A stretch of 64,000 nucleotides of DNA from JABAQJ01 sp046327745 (lineage in GTDB: Bacteria > Gemmatimonadota > Gemmatimonadetes > Gemmatimonadales > Gemmatimonadaceae), in NCBI GenBank assembly GCA_046327745.1, contig JAXLXV010000027.1, positions 28,241 to 92,240 on the forward strand, in the 5' to 3' direction. A program made the translations under genes and the position numbers. This document shows, one piece after another, positions 19,049 to 29,009 of this stretch. Numbering within the stretch: position 1 is the first letter of the stretch; each line of letters opens with the position of its first letter. The notes beneath the pieces were generated by a model, which ran no database searches, had not been told where the DNA came from, and worked only from the letters and a program-made list of their open reading frames with translations.

Positions 19049-21226
19049 ATGAAAGGTTCGTTCCTCCAGACGCCGGCTGCCCGATTCGCGATCGCCGCCG
19101 GCGCTGTTGGCGTGGCGACGGCAGCGTTCGTTGCCCCGATCTTCCGGAACGCTGACGGCACGCTGGCGCCGGGGAGCGCATTTCCGCTCACACTGGCGAT
19201 CGGCATGCTCGTGGTTGCGCTGACAGCAACCACAGTGTGGCAACGCCCAGGTCTCTGGACTGGCCTCCTGATCGCGGGACAGGGTGCGGCGCTGCAGCTC
19301 ATTGACGCGCCTAACAAAGTGGTCTACCAGCATTACCGCTTTGTCACAGGCGCCGGTCCGGTGCTCCCGATCGTGCCGTTGTTGGTAATCGGCGTGCAGG
19401 TGGGATGGGTGCTCTGGGGACTGCGTGGCACCCGTGGAGGCGTGATCGCGTGGTGGCGGTCGAGCTTGTCGCCCGTGGCGCGCGCGCTGGCTGTGCTGGG
19501 ATTTGTGCTGACGAGTGCGACCCTCTCCCGCATGCCGGCGTTGTACGTCGGCGAACTACTTGTCGCTGCCTTGGTGCAGGGCGTCGCCGTGCTGAACGTC
19601 ATCTGCATTGCGCGGGCCATGCCGGCGTCGGCTGCCCATGCCTTCGACGCCGTGCTCGCACCGCACGGCACGGCCGAACGGTCGTACCGTGCGGTAGAGC
19701 CGTTCTCGCTGGTATTGGCCGCATGGGTGTTGGCAGTCTCCGCACTACTGGCGGTCGTCGTTTATGAACGACACCCCCATGTGCCTGACGAGGTGGTGTA
19801 TCTGCTGCAGGCGCGATACCTCGCCAAAGGCCACCTCTGGTTGCCGCTCCCGCCCGTTCCGGAGGCGTTCAATCTGGACCTGATGTACTCGGACGCTACC
19901 CGATGGTTCTCGCCAGTGAATCCCGGGTGGCCATTTGTCCTGGCGGTCGGAGCATGGCTCGGTGTCCCATGGCTGGTGAACCCGGTACTTGGAGCGATTT
20001 GCGTCCTGCTGGCCAACGGCGTGCTGGCCGAGCTCTACCCGGTGCGGACGCGCCGAGTCGCGTTGCTCCTGCTGGCGACATCGCCATGGTTTCTCTTCAT
20101 GTCGATGAACTTCATGACCCATCAACTGGTCATGGTATCCGCGTTAGGCGCCGCGCTGGCGGTGGCCCGGGCGCGACGCGTAGCGGCGGGACGACCGTTG
20201 CGCATGCTCGTCGGCGGCCTCTGTATTGGGGTGGTGAGTCTGGTGCGTCCGTTAGAAGGACTCGCCGTGGCCCTGCTGCTGGGTGTATGGTCCCTGCCCA
20301 TCACGGGACGACGCTTCCGATTCTCGCCCTCCGCCTGGCTGGTCGTCGGATCCGTGCTGAGCGGCCTTTTGGCACGTCCGTATAACGCCCTCATGACCGG
20401 CGATCCCTCGTACTTTCCGATCATGGCGTACATCGACAAGTACTACGCCAAGGGGGCCAATGACCTCGGCTTCGGTCCCAATCGCGGGCTCGGCTGGTCC
20501 GGTCTCGATCCTATTCCTGGGCACGGGCCCCTGGACGTGATCGTGAACGCGGACCTCAACGTGTTTTCCATTAACACCGACTTGCTCGGCTGGGCCATCG
20601 GGTCGTTAGGCGTCGTGGTGTTCCTGTTGGCAGGGCGGCGCCTGCGGCGGGCCGATTGGTGGATGGTGGCCGTGATTGCCATGGTCGCCGGAATTCACTC
20701 GTTCTACTGGTTCAGCGGCGGTCCAGACTTTGGCGCGCGATACTGGTACCTGGTACTCGTTCCGGCGGTGGTGCTCGCCGTCCGCGGCGTCGAGGAAATC
20801 GCGGCGACCGCCGCGCCGTACGCGGCGCAGGCCAGCGGGCGCGCCCTGATGGCCACGTTAGGCCTGATGCTGGCAGCACTGGTGAGTTTCGTCCCGTGGC
20901 GTTCAATCGCGAAGTACCATCACTTCCGCAACATGCGTGCTGACGTGCGCACCTTGGCATCGGAGCACCACTTCGGTCGAAGCCTCATCCTGGTGCGAGG
21001 CAATCGCCATCCGGACTACGCGTCAGCTGCAATCTACAACCCGATCGATCTGCGGGCAGACGCTCCGATTTTCGTCTGGGATGCGTCGCCAGAGGTGCGA
21101 CGACAGGCGTTGGCGGCCTATCCCGATCGACCCGTCTGGGTCGTGGAGGGCACAACCGTAACCGGCGGGGCCTTTCGCGTATCGGCGGGCCCGCTGACCA
21201 CGGCGCAGGCGTTGGCCCTTCCTTGA
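19049..21226 (+). CDS. Polytopic GT39/ArnT-like glycosyltransferase
   Basis: A 725-residue integral membrane protein with about 14 hydrophobic segments. The ATG follows the previous TGA directly (TGAATG), so the genes are coupled. Around residue 245 lies ERHPHVPDEVVYLLQARYLAKG, in which the Asp-Glu pair in the first long periplasmic loop is the hallmark catalytic site of GT-C enzymes of the PMT/ArnT type. Such enzymes transfer a sugar from a polyprenyl-phosphate donor to a protein, lipid or glycan on the periplasmic face. A soluble C-terminal part of ~90 residues follows (LASEHHFGRSLILVRGNRHPDY). It sits between the glycosidase-like lipoproteins and a sugar epimerase, which supports a glycan role. 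The acceptor cannot be told from sequence. Confidence 0.75.
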   Translation: MKGSFLQTPAARFAIAAGAVGVATAAFVAPIFRNADGTLAPGSAFPLTLAIGMLVVALTATTVWQRPGLWTGLLIAGQGAALQLIDAPNKVVYQHYRFVTGAGPVLPIVPLLVIGVQVGWVLWGLRGTRGGVIAWWRSSLSPVARALAVLGFVLTSATLSRMPALYVGELLVAALVQGVAVLNVICIARAMPASAAHAFDAVLAPHGTAERSYRAVEPFSLVLAAWVLAVSALLAVVVYERHPHVPDEVVYLLQARYLAKGHLWLPLPPVPEAFNLDLMYSDATRWFSPVNPGWPFVLAVGAWLGVPWLVNPVLGAICVLLANGVLAELYPVRTRRVALLLLATSPWFLFMSMNFMTHQLVMVSALGAALAVARARRVAAGRPLRMLVGGLCIGVVSLVRPLEGLAVALLLGVWSLPITGRRFRFSPSAWLVVGSVLSGLLARPYNALMTGDPSYFPIMAYIDKYYAKGANDLGFGPNRGLGWSGLDPIPGHGPLDVIVNADLNVFSINTDLLGWAIGSLGVVVFLLAGRRLRRADWWMVAVIAMVAGIHSFYWFSGGPDFGARYWYLVLVPAVVLAVRGVEEIAATAAPYAAQASGRALMATLGLMLAALVSFVPWRSIAKYHHFRNMRADVRTLASEHHFGRSLILVRGNRHPDYASAAIYNPIDLRADAPIFVWDASPEVRRQALAAYPDRPVWVVEGTTVTGGAFRVSAGPLTTAQALALP

Positions 21227-22194
21227 CCAGTCCGATCGTCGCGCCACCGCGCGCGCTGGTCCTCGGGGCCAATGGCTTCCTCGGACGATGGATGGCGCGC
21301 ACGCTCACTGCGGCTGGGAGTGACGTGGTTGGTGTATCGCGGGCTTTCGACGACACGATGATGCGCCAGTGGGGAATCGGGGGGCGTCGCGTGGCACTGG
21401 ACCTCAGCGATTTGGAGAGCGTGAAGGCCCTCGTCCGTCGCGAGTCGCCCGACGTGGTGTTCAATCTGGCGGGATACGGTGTTGACCGGAATGAACGCGA
21501 TGCGGCAACGGCGGAACGGATCAACGCCGCGTTGCCCGGAGCGCTGGCCGAAGGCTGCGCCGAACTTCCGGAAACGGCGTGGCGCGGCGTCCGGCTGGTT
21601 CACATTGGATCCGCGCTGGAGTATGGGACCACCGGTGGCGTGCTGCGCGAGGACGCGCCGATGGCGCCGACGACGTTGTACGGCGTGACCAAGCTCAGGG
21701 GCACGACGCGGGTTACGGAAGTGGCGCGGCGCACCGGCCTCCGTGCCTTCACCGGACGATTGTTTACCGTCTTTGGTCCTGGGGAGCACGCTGGGCGCTT
21801 GTTCCCAACGCTGGTGGCCGCTGCCCATGGCCAGGAGCCGATTCCCTTGTCATCGGGAACCCAAACGCGGGACTTTGCCTTCGCTGGTGACGTTGCGTAC
21901 TGCTTGTTGCAGCTGGCCAGTTCTACAGTGCAACCCGGTGAGGCGGTGAACGTTGCCTCGGGGGAGATGCACACCGTGCACGACTTCGTGCTCGCAGCGG
22001 CCCACGTGCTGCAGATCCAAACGGCGCGCCTGCATTTCGGTGAGGTCGCTGTTCGACCCGAGGAAATGTCGCACACCGGCGTCTCGGTAGACCGGTTGAC
22101 GACGCTCACCGGCGCACCTCTCAGTTCCCGCTTGCCCACTGTGCTGTCCCGCGCGGTGGCCGCGGCGCAATCCGTCGGCTGGGCGGGAACCTAA
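21223..22194 (+). CDS. NAD-dependent epimerase/dehydratase (extended SDR)
   Basis: A 323-residue protein with an N-terminal Rossmann motif (LVLGANGFLGRWMARTL; GxxGxxG) and the SDR catalytic pair in TTLYGVTKLRG (Tyr-x3-Lys). These are the marks of nucleotide-sugar epimerases, dehydratases and reductases. The proposed TTG start overlaps the preceding stop as TTGA. It lacks the GTG or ATG common here, so the start is moderately uncertain. Its TAA stop overlaps the stop of the convergent gene at 22191 by three bases. Probably supplies or edits a nucleotide sugar for the upstream membrane glycosyltransferase. The exact substrate is unknown. Confidence 0.75.
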   Translation: MTSPIVAPPRALVLGANGFLGRWMARTLTAAGSDVVGVSRAFDDTMMRQWGIGGRRVALDLSDLESVKALVRRESPDVVFNLAGYGVDRNERDAATAERINAALPGALAEGCAELPETAWRGVRLVHIGSALEYGTTGGVLREDAPMAPTTLYGVTKLRGTTRVTEVARRTGLRAFTGRLFTVFGPGEHAGRLFPTLVAAAHGQEPIPLSSGTQTRDFAFAGDVAYCLLQLASSTVQPGEAVNVASGEMHTVHDFVLAAAHVLQIQTARLHFGEVAVRPEEMSHTGVSVDRLTTLTGAPLSSRLPTVLSRAVAAAQSVGWAGT

Positions 22195-23735
22195 GATGTC
22201 CTCGCTGGGCGCCAGCGAATGACAAGGAACCAACCTAACGCAAGACCATATGCAAGGAGCGACGGCAGGTAGAAACGCTTCAGCTCGTCGGCGTATGGGG
22301 CGACGGTCCATGCCAACAGCGGAAACGGCATCGCCAGCGCCAACCCCATCGCCCAGCGGCCGTAGGCAGACGTCGGCACCAGCGCGGCCAAGGCCACAAA
22401 CCAGATCACGTACCAAGGCCAAGCGTGTGAAGCGCCCAGCAGCAACATGCTCATCATCACGGCGGCACCAGCCTCACGAAGCCGCCCGCCGCCGTCCCTG
22501 AGATAGCGATACAGCTCCAGTACGGTGAGCAGTGGGAATATCCCGACCGCTACATACGCCAGGAAACGCAACGGTGCCCCCGTCAGCTCCACAACGGCGA
22601 GGACCGCGTCCGAAGGCAGATAGAAGTGTCCCCCGTGCACCTCGGATGTCGTAGCGAAGAAATCCAAGCCACGAAAGATCGGGGCGAACGCGGCCACAGT
22701 CAGGACGGCGGCTAGCGCCGCTCTCGGTAGGTAGGCGCGCACAAACCGCGAGACATCTCGCGACTCTTCTGGTTCGCGATACAAGGCGTCCAGCAGGAAG
22801 AGTGGCGCGCTCGCGTATTTGAACAAGACGGAGGCCGTCAGTGCCGCAGTCGCCGCCATCGGCCGGCCCGTCCGACGGAAATACATCCACAGGAGCGCGC
22901 ATCCGACCATCGCCACGTCGTTGTGTCCGTCGCCCACGGTCTGCACGACGCCAATCGGCAACCAAGCGACCATGATGACCGCGAGCACCTGCTCAAATGG
23001 AGCGCGATCGCGGACCAGACCGCGCACCACGCAGAGCAACCCAATCCACGCGGCCGCCAAGACGAGCTTGAAGAGCAGGGCACCCCACAGGGCGTGGCCT
23101 CCCGTCACCCACATGATGGCCGCCGAGACGTACGCCCAGAGCGGGCCGTACGTCATATGCATGAGCGGCGAATCGAGGGGCAACCAGCTCGTGGCGGCGG
23201 CCGGGACCTCGTAGTACGGGTTGATGCCGGCGGCCAAGGTTCGTCCCCATGCCACCGAAAGCCAGAAATCAGGAACTAGTACGGGGACGGCAGGAATCAG
23301 CAGGAGGGCAAAGACCACGCCCCATCGCAAGGCACGGTCGGCATCCGACGGTTGCAGCGCCAAGCGGTGACGCCACGCCGATCCAACCGCTCCGAGGGCC
23401 GCGAGCGATGCAGCCATCAACGGTAGTCCGTATGTCGCTAGGAACAAGCGACGGTCTTCCATCAGTCCCCGTGACCGAAACGCCAGCTGCAATCCCCAGC
23501 GCCACGCCGGAAGTCCGTCATCCTTCCGTCCTTGCAGCCATGGGAATGCCTCGCCAATGCGAGCGAAGAACTCAAACTGGCCATACGTGCGCGTCTCGTA
23601 CGAGGCAAACGGCGCCAACAGCCAGGACAGCACGGCGGCCGACGCCAGGCATATCATGGCCGCCACACCGCACCAGAAGAGGGCTCGCCGGAATCCCTTC
23701 GCGCCCGGAGCGTCGACCGTCACCGCGTCAGGCAT
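22191..23735 (-). CDS. Polytopic glycosyltransferase, GT87/DUF2029-like
   Basis: A 514-residue integral membrane protein from the ATG at 23735 (MPDAVTVDAPG). The upstream frame extension runs inside the preceding gene. There are about ten hydrophobic segments. The loop motifs WGRTLAAGINPYYEVP and VQTVGDGHNDVAMVG, followed by ASVLFKYASAPLF, are typical of GT87-type mannosyl- and alpha-glycosyltransferases that use polyprenyl-phosphate sugars. It overlaps the end of the preceding gene by 8 bases and is the last gene of the 12-gene minus-strand operon. Because it is a GT-C protein without an assigned linkage, it is also a candidate for the missing polymerase or a side-chain transferase. Confidence 0.7.
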   Translation of the reverse strand: MPDAVTVDAPGAKGFRRALFWCGVAAMICLASAAVLSWLLAPFASYETRTYGQFEFFARIGEAFPWLQGRKDDGLPAWRWGLQLAFRSRGLMEDRRLFLATYGLPLMAASLAALGAVGSAWRHRLALQPSDADRALRWGVVFALLLIPAVPVLVPDFWLSVAWGRTLAAGINPYYEVPAAATSWLPLDSPLMHMTYGPLWAYVSAAIMWVTGGHALWGALLFKLVLAAAWIGLLCVVRGLVRDRAPFEQVLAVIMVAWLPIGVVQTVGDGHNDVAMVGCALLWMYFRRTGRPMAATAALTASVLFKYASAPLFLLDALYREPEESRDVSRFVRAYLPRAALAAVLTVAAFAPIFRGLDFFATTSEVHGGHFYLPSDAVLAVVELTGAPLRFLAYVAVGIFPLLTVLELYRYLRDGGGRLREAGAAVMMSMLLLGASHAWPWYVIWFVALAALVPTSAYGRWAMGLALAMPFPLLAWTVAPYADELKRFYLPSLLAYGLALGWFLVIRWRPARTS

Positions 23736-25275
23736 CGGCGCTACTCGCCACGTTCCACCCGCGCCACACCAGCCACAACAGGCCGGCGAGTAGCGCGTAC
23801 ACAACCACAATGGTCCACCAGGGGAAGTGCAGGGCGTATCCGCTCGCCATCTTCTCGGCCACAATCAGCACAGGCAGCGTGGGTCCCGTGCGCGACAGCA
23901 CGGCCAAGGCCGTGGGAATGTCTTCCCGAGTCATGGTGACGGCGAGAGAGACGGCCAAGGAGAGCCCGATGGCGACCCAGCGTACCAGCGCTGGCATGCG
24001 ACGCAGGACGGGGACGGCCGCCAGGAACAACAGTGGAACGGCTGGCACCATGTAACGCACACCCGTATTCCACTGCAGGTTGGCAAACTGGTTGGCACAA
24101 CTGAAGAGATACAGGGCGGCGCAGCAGGCGTAGGCCCACCGTAAATGACTTCGCGAGGGCGTGTCGGACGATGGTCGGATCCAGGGCGTGGCCAACCCCG
24201 CCAGCAGCAACGGACAGAACGCAAACACGCCGTACCGCAGGTCGAACAGATTTCCCCAGATCAAGTCCAGCGTGGGCCAGGTAAATCCGAACCACCCGCG
24301 AACACTGAACTCGGTGGGTGGCATTGGCGCTGGGCCGGGAAACCACGGGCTCCCGAACGCGACCCACTGATAGCCTAGCAAGAGCGCGATGGGGCCCAGC
24401 GCACCAAAGACGTACGTCAGGCCGAACCGAAGGGCGCCCGTCATGCGTCCCCAACGCCAGCCTTCCGACAGGATCCACAACCCGAAGACCACCAACAACG
24501 GCACGGCACTATAATCGTTGAGTAGTCCGAGTCCCAGACACAACCCAATCAAGAACAAGTCACGTGGCCGGTGCCAGGCGTCAGACATCGAGCGCGGCAT
24601 CGGCGGGTCCTCGACGCCTTGAACCTCTCGCCTACGCGTCATGAGCACCCAGGAAACAAGCACCAGGTGGGCGATGATCACGTTCTGGTTCAGGAACGCG
24701 GACCGAAAGAGGATCGGAGTGGCAAACGCATACGCCAAAGCCCAGCCTAGCGCCTGACGCTCGTCTGCCAAGCGGCCGCGTAACGTCTGCCACATCAGGA
24801 GCGTTGCCAATGCCCCCAACGGCGCCATAAGCAGGACCTGGATGCCGATGGCCGCCAGCCCCAACGTCACGTCCAATCCACGGGCGCGCGCCGCATTCAT
24901 GAAGCGCGTGCGGTTGGGTCGTGGATCGTCATATACGGCGGGTGGCTTTGGTGCAGCGATCTCCGGTTTTATTCGCACGGCAAGTGCGATGGCCGGCCGC
25001 ACGAACACGTAGGCCACCGCGCCAAACATCGACGCACCGGGATTGTTGTTGATGTACCCGCCACGCCCGGGGACCTCGAACAGGTCCGGGTGCAAACCGA
25101 GGTACTCATCGACGCGGACGGAGCCGTGCGTTCCTAACGCGATCGCCAGGTACGTCTCGCGCACGACGTTGGTGGTCGCGTGCATCGCGAAGATCAACCA
25201 GACGGTCACAAACAATCGCACGGCCGTGCCGCGCGAGTTCCGTCGCCCGCCATCCGGCGTTGCCATGGCGGTCAT
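23728..25275 (-). CDS. Polytopic membrane protein, probable GT-C-type glycosyltransferase
   Basis: A 515-residue protein with about ten hydrophobic segments. It has a long loop after the first segment (residues ~45-130) holding VRVDEYLGLHPDLFEVPGRG and YINNNPGASMFGAVAYVF. The Asp-Glu in the first loop and overall topology match GT-C transferases, but no family-level motif is secure. An alternative ATG nine bases downstream is possible. It is separated from the flippase gene by ~250 bp, the largest gap within this operon, and overlaps the following gene by 8 bases. Likely an enzyme of the exopolysaccharide pathway. Calling it polymerase or transferase would be a guess. Confidence 0.6.
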   Translation of the reverse strand: MTAMATPDGGRRNSRGTAVRLFVTVWLIFAMHATTNVVRETYLAIALGTHGSVRVDEYLGLHPDLFEVPGRGGYINNNPGASMFGAVAYVFVRPAIALAVRIKPEIAAPKPPAVYDDPRPNRTRFMNAARARGLDVTLGLAAIGIQVLLMAPLGALATLLMWQTLRGRLADERQALGWALAYAFATPILFRSAFLNQNVIIAHLVLVSWVLMTRRREVQGVEDPPMPRSMSDAWHRPRDLFLIGLCLGLGLLNDYSAVPLLVVFGLWILSEGWRWGRMTGALRFGLTYVFGALGPIALLLGYQWVAFGSPWFPGPAPMPPTEFSVRGWFGFTWPTLDLIWGNLFDLRYGVFAFCPLLLAGLATPWIRPSSDTPSRSHLRWAYACCAALYLFSCANQFANLQWNTGVRYMVPAVPLLFLAAVPVLRRMPALVRWVAIGLSLAVSLAVTMTREDIPTALAVLSRTGPTLPVLIVAEKMASGYALHFPWWTIVVVYALLAGLLWLVWRGWNVASSADA

Positions 25276-25522
25276 GCGCGCATCTCTCTTCCAATGCGTC
25301 CAGCGTCGAACCGGCCGGTCCGCGTTCCGACGGTCATGGGAAGAAGGAGCAAGAGAGCGGGCGTCATGGCGTCGTCCAAACTACGCCAAGACATCGCGCA
25401 GGCCCAAGGGGCTGCGTCGTGTGCGACGCTCGGTGCCACGGTGTATCGGATGCCCGGACATGATAACAGCCATGGTTTACCGGCCCACAGGCGGCCAGAT
25501 CGCGTCGGTGGACCATGGCAAC

Positions 25523-26938
25523 TCAAAGGGTGAGGTCGGGAAGGGCCCGGCCGCGAAAGCGCACGCCGCCGAGTGCCACGAGGGCGACGCCGTACGCCGC
25601 GGCGCCGGCCAAGACGGCCCGCCAGAGGGAGTCGCCACCCGTCAGATACAACGCCACGCCCATCACGATCGTGGCGACGATCGGCTTCACCAGGCGCCGC
25701 AGGCTCGAAAAGTGAAACCCGACCAGCGCGGCAGCTCGGTAGGCCAATGCCAGCCGGATGACCTCCGTCGTAAGGGTAGCCGCCGCCGCTCCAGCCAAGC
25801 CGTACGTCGGAACGAGTATGAGGTTGAGCGCGACGTTGCAGACCACGGTCACGAGGTTCACGCGTACCAGCGATCGTTCTCCGCCGGAGGCGATCACGGC
25901 CACAACCGCAATCTCCCGGATGGCGGCGAATGGGAGTGAAAGCACGAGCCAGCGCAGCGCCACGGCTCCGGGAAGAAAGGCGTCGCCAAAGACGAGTGTC
26001 ACCAGCGACGAAGCAACCACCGCGCCGCCGATGGCCGCCGGCAGGGTGAGTGCCACCACCTGCGTCACGGCTCCACCGTACAGGCGATCGCCGTCTCCGC
26101 CCGCCTCGGCATCGCGGCTCCGCGCCAGTGACGGCATGACTGAGTGCGCGAAAGCGACGATCAGGTTCGATGCGAACGCAATGAACGTGTACGCCGCCGC
26201 ATATTCGCCGGCGGCTGCCTCACCCTTCACGAAACGAAGGAATATCAGGTCGAAGTTGAAGAGGATCAGGCCGAGCAGCGTGAACGCCACAATCGGCCGA
26301 CCGCGGACGAACAGCTCGCGGCAATCTGCCCAGCGGAAACTGACGCTGACGGGCATCCCGGCGCGCCAGGTGCCGACGAGCATGACCATCGCAGTCAGAA
26401 GGCCGCCAGCAATGGCGGCCAGCGGCACCCATGGAAGGTCAGCCGGCAGCTGCACCAGCATGGCCACCATCGCCAGCGCCACCAATTCACCGGCAACGCG
26501 GGCCACGGCGACCACGCCGGGATGGCGAAGCCCCAGTAGGACCCATCGCGTGCTCGCCGCCGCGAGCACAAGGGTTGGCGCGTACAGGGCCAGAACCCTC
26601 CCGTCCGGCGCAGGGAGGACCACTCGCGCGATCAGGCCGACGATCGCAGCCAATCCGAGTGCCGCCAGCATCCGATACGCCAGCGTTGCCGAAACCACCG
26701 GACGCGCCCGAAGTTCGTCGCGTGCGACCAACGGCACACCCACCAGCTCGATCCCCTGGTCGGCGACCTGCGTCAGGTACAACAAGAGACCCGACGCCAC
26801 GCCTATGACTCCGAATGCGTCCGGCCCTAGTCGGCGAGCGATGAGCAGGGACGCGCCGAAGGCGATCAAGCGTGCGAGGGCCTCCCCCACGCCCAGCGTG
26901 GCCGTATTCATGCCGGCCGGCGGTGAGTTGTCCGTCAT
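25523..26938 (-). CDS. Wzx-like polysaccharide flippase (MOP superfamily)
   Basis: A 471-residue protein from the ATG at 26938 (MTDNSPPAGMNTATLG); a second ATG nine codons in is also plausible. There are 12-14 hydrophobic segments. The start TATLGVGEALARLIAFGASLLIARRLGPDAFG is the classical beginning of Wzx/RfbX-type exporters: 'GxxxxxxxxxxxxxxLARxLGPxxFG'. Wzx proteins flip undecaprenyl-linked repeat units to the periplasm. It lies downstream of the LPG-synthase-type protein in the same orientation, 56 bp away. The plus-strand 410-residue frame over the same region is an antisense artefact. Confidence 0.82.
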   Translation of the reverse strand: MTDNSPPAGMNTATLGVGEALARLIAFGASLLIARRLGPDAFGVIGVASGLLLYLTQVADQGIELVGVPLVARDELRARPVVSATLAYRMLAALGLAAIVGLIARVVLPAPDGRVLALYAPTLVLAAASTRWVLLGLRHPGVVAVARVAGELVALAMVAMLVQLPADLPWVPLAAIAGGLLTAMVMLVGTWRAGMPVSVSFRWADCRELFVRGRPIVAFTLLGLILFNFDLIFLRFVKGEAAAGEYAAAYTFIAFASNLIVAFAHSVMPSLARSRDAEAGGDGDRLYGGAVTQVVALTLPAAIGGAVVASSLVTLVFGDAFLPGAVALRWLVLSLPFAAIREIAVVAVIASGGERSLVRVNLVTVVCNVALNLILVPTYGLAGAAAATLTTEVIRLALAYRAAALVGFHFSSLRRLVKPIVATIVMGVALYLTGGDSLWRAVLAGAAAYGVALVALGGVRFRGRALPDLTL

Positions 26939-26994
26939 GAGGCGCGACAGGGCTCGGACGCTGTTGTCAGACCGTCGCGCATGCACATGAGCGG

Positions 26995-27987
26995 CTATCG
27001 CGTCGTCGTCTGCGGCTCCACCGGCACGTCCAAGCCGGCACCCAGGCCGCGTCGTCCGAGCACCCAGGCAACAGCACCGCCTAACAAGCCACCGGAGATG
27101 ATCACCGCCTCGAATACCAAGCCAGTGGCGACTGCCTTGACGGCCGAAACACCGAACGGCGCGAAGAGCGCGGCCTGGGCGGCCTCCCGAACCCCAATGC
27201 CGCCCTGCGTCACGGGAAGCAATCCGGAGATCTTTGCCAGTGGCCACACAAACAACCACACGTACAATGGGATCGAGATGCCGATCACAATGCCGAGCCA
27301 GTAGTTCAGAATCACCAGCGTCGACTGGAGCAGCATGCCGAGCAGGAGCGCAGCGACCAGCGCCGGCGTGTTGCCTGCGGTCGCGCGAATGGCTTGCCGT
27401 ACCTGGACCAGCTTGCGCCGCACCTTGAACGGGAATCGGCGGACGGGCAGCATGGCCACGCCGACCAGTGCGCCAACCCCTGCCACCGTCAGCAACAACC
27501 CCAAGCCGATAAAGATCCGCCGGCTCTGGGCATCGAGGGCACGAGGAGACAACAAGGCGCCAATTCCCGCCACCGCCGCCATGCCCACAATGTCGAGCAA
27601 CCGGTCAACCAGACTTCCCAATACCAGGCCACTCTTCGATTTGGCAGCCTTCATCGCCACGCCAGCCTTGACCACGTCGCCGCCCACGATCGACGGAAGG
27701 AACGTGTTGCCGAAGAGCCCCCAATAGTACGCCCGAGCCGACTCCGCGAACGACAGCTCCGCACCGGCCACGTTGATAAGAATTCGCCACTTGGCAACGC
27801 CAATCAGGTGCAGGCACATGTAGACACCGATGGCGATCGGCCACACCGTCCACGGGACCTTACCCAGCGCTTCCTTCATTTCACTGAATGGAAGCACCTT
27901 CAACAGCATCGCGAGAATCAGGGCACTCCCACCGATGCGGACGATCGGGTGACGCCACATGGGACGTCGGGTGACTTGCGCCGTCAT
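26995..27987 (-). CDS. LPG-synthase-TM/UPF0104-type membrane protein
   Basis: A 330-residue protein starting at an ATG that overlaps the preceding TGA (ATGA). About eight hydrophobic segments carry the family signature LFGNTFLPSIVGGDVVKAGVAMKA, then GLVLGSLVDRLLDIVG and a Gly-rich 'PVTQGGIGVREAA' segment (PxxxGGxGxxE). This is the AglD/LPG-synthase transmembrane-region family (UPF0104). Members act in or near lipid-linked glycan steps and several are proposed flippases. With a Wzx-like protein next door, it may handle a polyprenyl-phosphate-sugar donor rather than the repeat unit. That is inference. Confidence 0.78.
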   Translation of the reverse strand: MTAQVTRRPMWRHPIVRIGGSALILAMLLKVLPFSEMKEALGKVPWTVWPIAIGVYMCLHLIGVAKWRILINVAGAELSFAESARAYYWGLFGNTFLPSIVGGDVVKAGVAMKAAKSKSGLVLGSLVDRLLDIVGMAAVAGIGALLSPRALDAQSRRIFIGLGLLLTVAGVGALVGVAMLPVRRFPFKVRRKLVQVRQAIRATAGNTPALVAALLLGMLLQSTLVILNYWLGIVIGISIPLYVWLFVWPLAKISGLLPVTQGGIGVREAAQAALFAPFGVSAVKAVATGLVFEAVIISGGLLGGAVAWVLGRRGLGAGLDVPVEPQTTTR

Positions 27988-29009
27988 CCCTGGGCTCCTT
28001 TGTCTGGGACGCGAGCCAACGTCGGTCGCTGCCACCCCTTCGCGACGCCCTCCCGTGAGCCTTCACTCTCCACCGTCGCCTCGATCCGGCGTAGGCGGTA
28101 CACCGCCTCCTCGACGATTTGACGATTGAAGCTGATAAGATCCGCCACCACGCCAATCAGCAGGATCTGGAATCCGACGATGATGAAGATCGCCGCCAGG
28201 ATCAACGACTGAATGTGGCCGACCTTGTCGACGAACAAGTACAGATACAGGAAGCGAAGACCTGGAAGAATGCCTAAACCGATGAAGAACATTCCCAGCG
28301 ACGAGAACACCCGAATCGGCCGATACATCGTGTACGCCCGAAGCATCGTGACACCCGACTTCCGGATGTAATGCGGAATGCTCTTCATCAGGCGTGACGG
28401 CCGCGTCTGCGGATTGATCCCGATGGGCACAAACTCCACCGCCGCCCGACGAGCACCGGCCTGGATCAACGATTCCAGGGTGTACGAGTAGTTGCTCAAA
28501 ATCATGGTGCGGAAGGCGCACTCACGCGACAACGCGCGGAATCCACTCGTCGCATCCGGTGTCCGGAGTTCCGCCGCCCGCCCCAGGACCCAGCTACCGA
28601 ACACCTGCAGCTTTCGCTTGATCCAGGAAAAGTTCGGCAGGGAACCGACGCCGCGGTCACCAACCACCAGTTCGGCCCGACGCGCGAGGATCGGCTCAAC
28701 GAGCTTCGCGATGTCACTCGCCTGGTACTGGTTGTCGGCGTCCGTGTTGACGATGATGTCGGCCCCGGCCCGCACACTCCCTTCCAAGCCAGCCATGAAG
28801 GCCGCCGCCAGCCCGCGATTGCGCTCGAACTGAATCACGTGGCGAATGCCTAACGAACGTGCGACCTCGGCCGTCCCGTCCGTGCTGCCGTCGTCTACGA
28901 TAAGGAGTTCAACCTCGTCGACGCCAGGCAACGTGCGGGGCAACGCGGCAACCGTGGCCGGCAGCGTCTTCGCCTCGTTCAGGCAGGGAATCTGGATAAT
29001 GACTTTCAT
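27984..29009 (-). CDS. GT2 glycosyltransferase, polyprenyl-phosphate sugar synthase-like
   Basis: A 341-residue protein with a GT-A fold: IIQIPCLNEAKTLPATV, LLIVDDGSTDGTAEVA, INTDADNQYQASDI (the DxD-type site) and later FRALSRECAFR. It ends with two hydrophobic segments (residues ~230-300) of the kind that anchor DPM1/GtrB-type enzymes. These make dolichyl- or undecaprenyl-phosphate sugars on the cytoplasmic face. Its stop overlaps the start of the LPG-synthase-type gene and its ATG overlaps the upstream GT39 gene. This places donor synthesis, possible donor flipping and GT-C transfer in adjacent coupled genes. Confidence 0.82.
   Translation of the reverse strand: MKVIIQIPCLNEAKTLPATVAALPRTLPGVDEVELLIVDDGSTDGTAEVARSLGIRHVIQFERNRGLAAAFMAGLEGSVRAGADIIVNTDADNQYQASDIAKLVEPILARRAELVVGDRGVGSLPNFSWIKRKLQVFGSWVLGRAAELRTPDATSGFRALSRECAFRTMILSNYSYTLESLIQAGARRAAVEFVPIGINPQTRPSRLMKSIPHYIRKSGVTMLRAYTMYRPIRVFSSLGMFFIGLGILPGLRFLYLYLFVDKVGHIQSLILAAIFIIVGFQILLIGVVADLISFNRQIVEEAVYRLRRIEATVESEGSREGVAKGWQRPTLARVPDKGAQG

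Noticed and set aside
25758..26990. A 410-residue plus-strand frame opposite the flippase
   Set aside because: Antisense to a well-supported membrane protein; Thr/Ser/Arg/Ala-rich with no fold signature.
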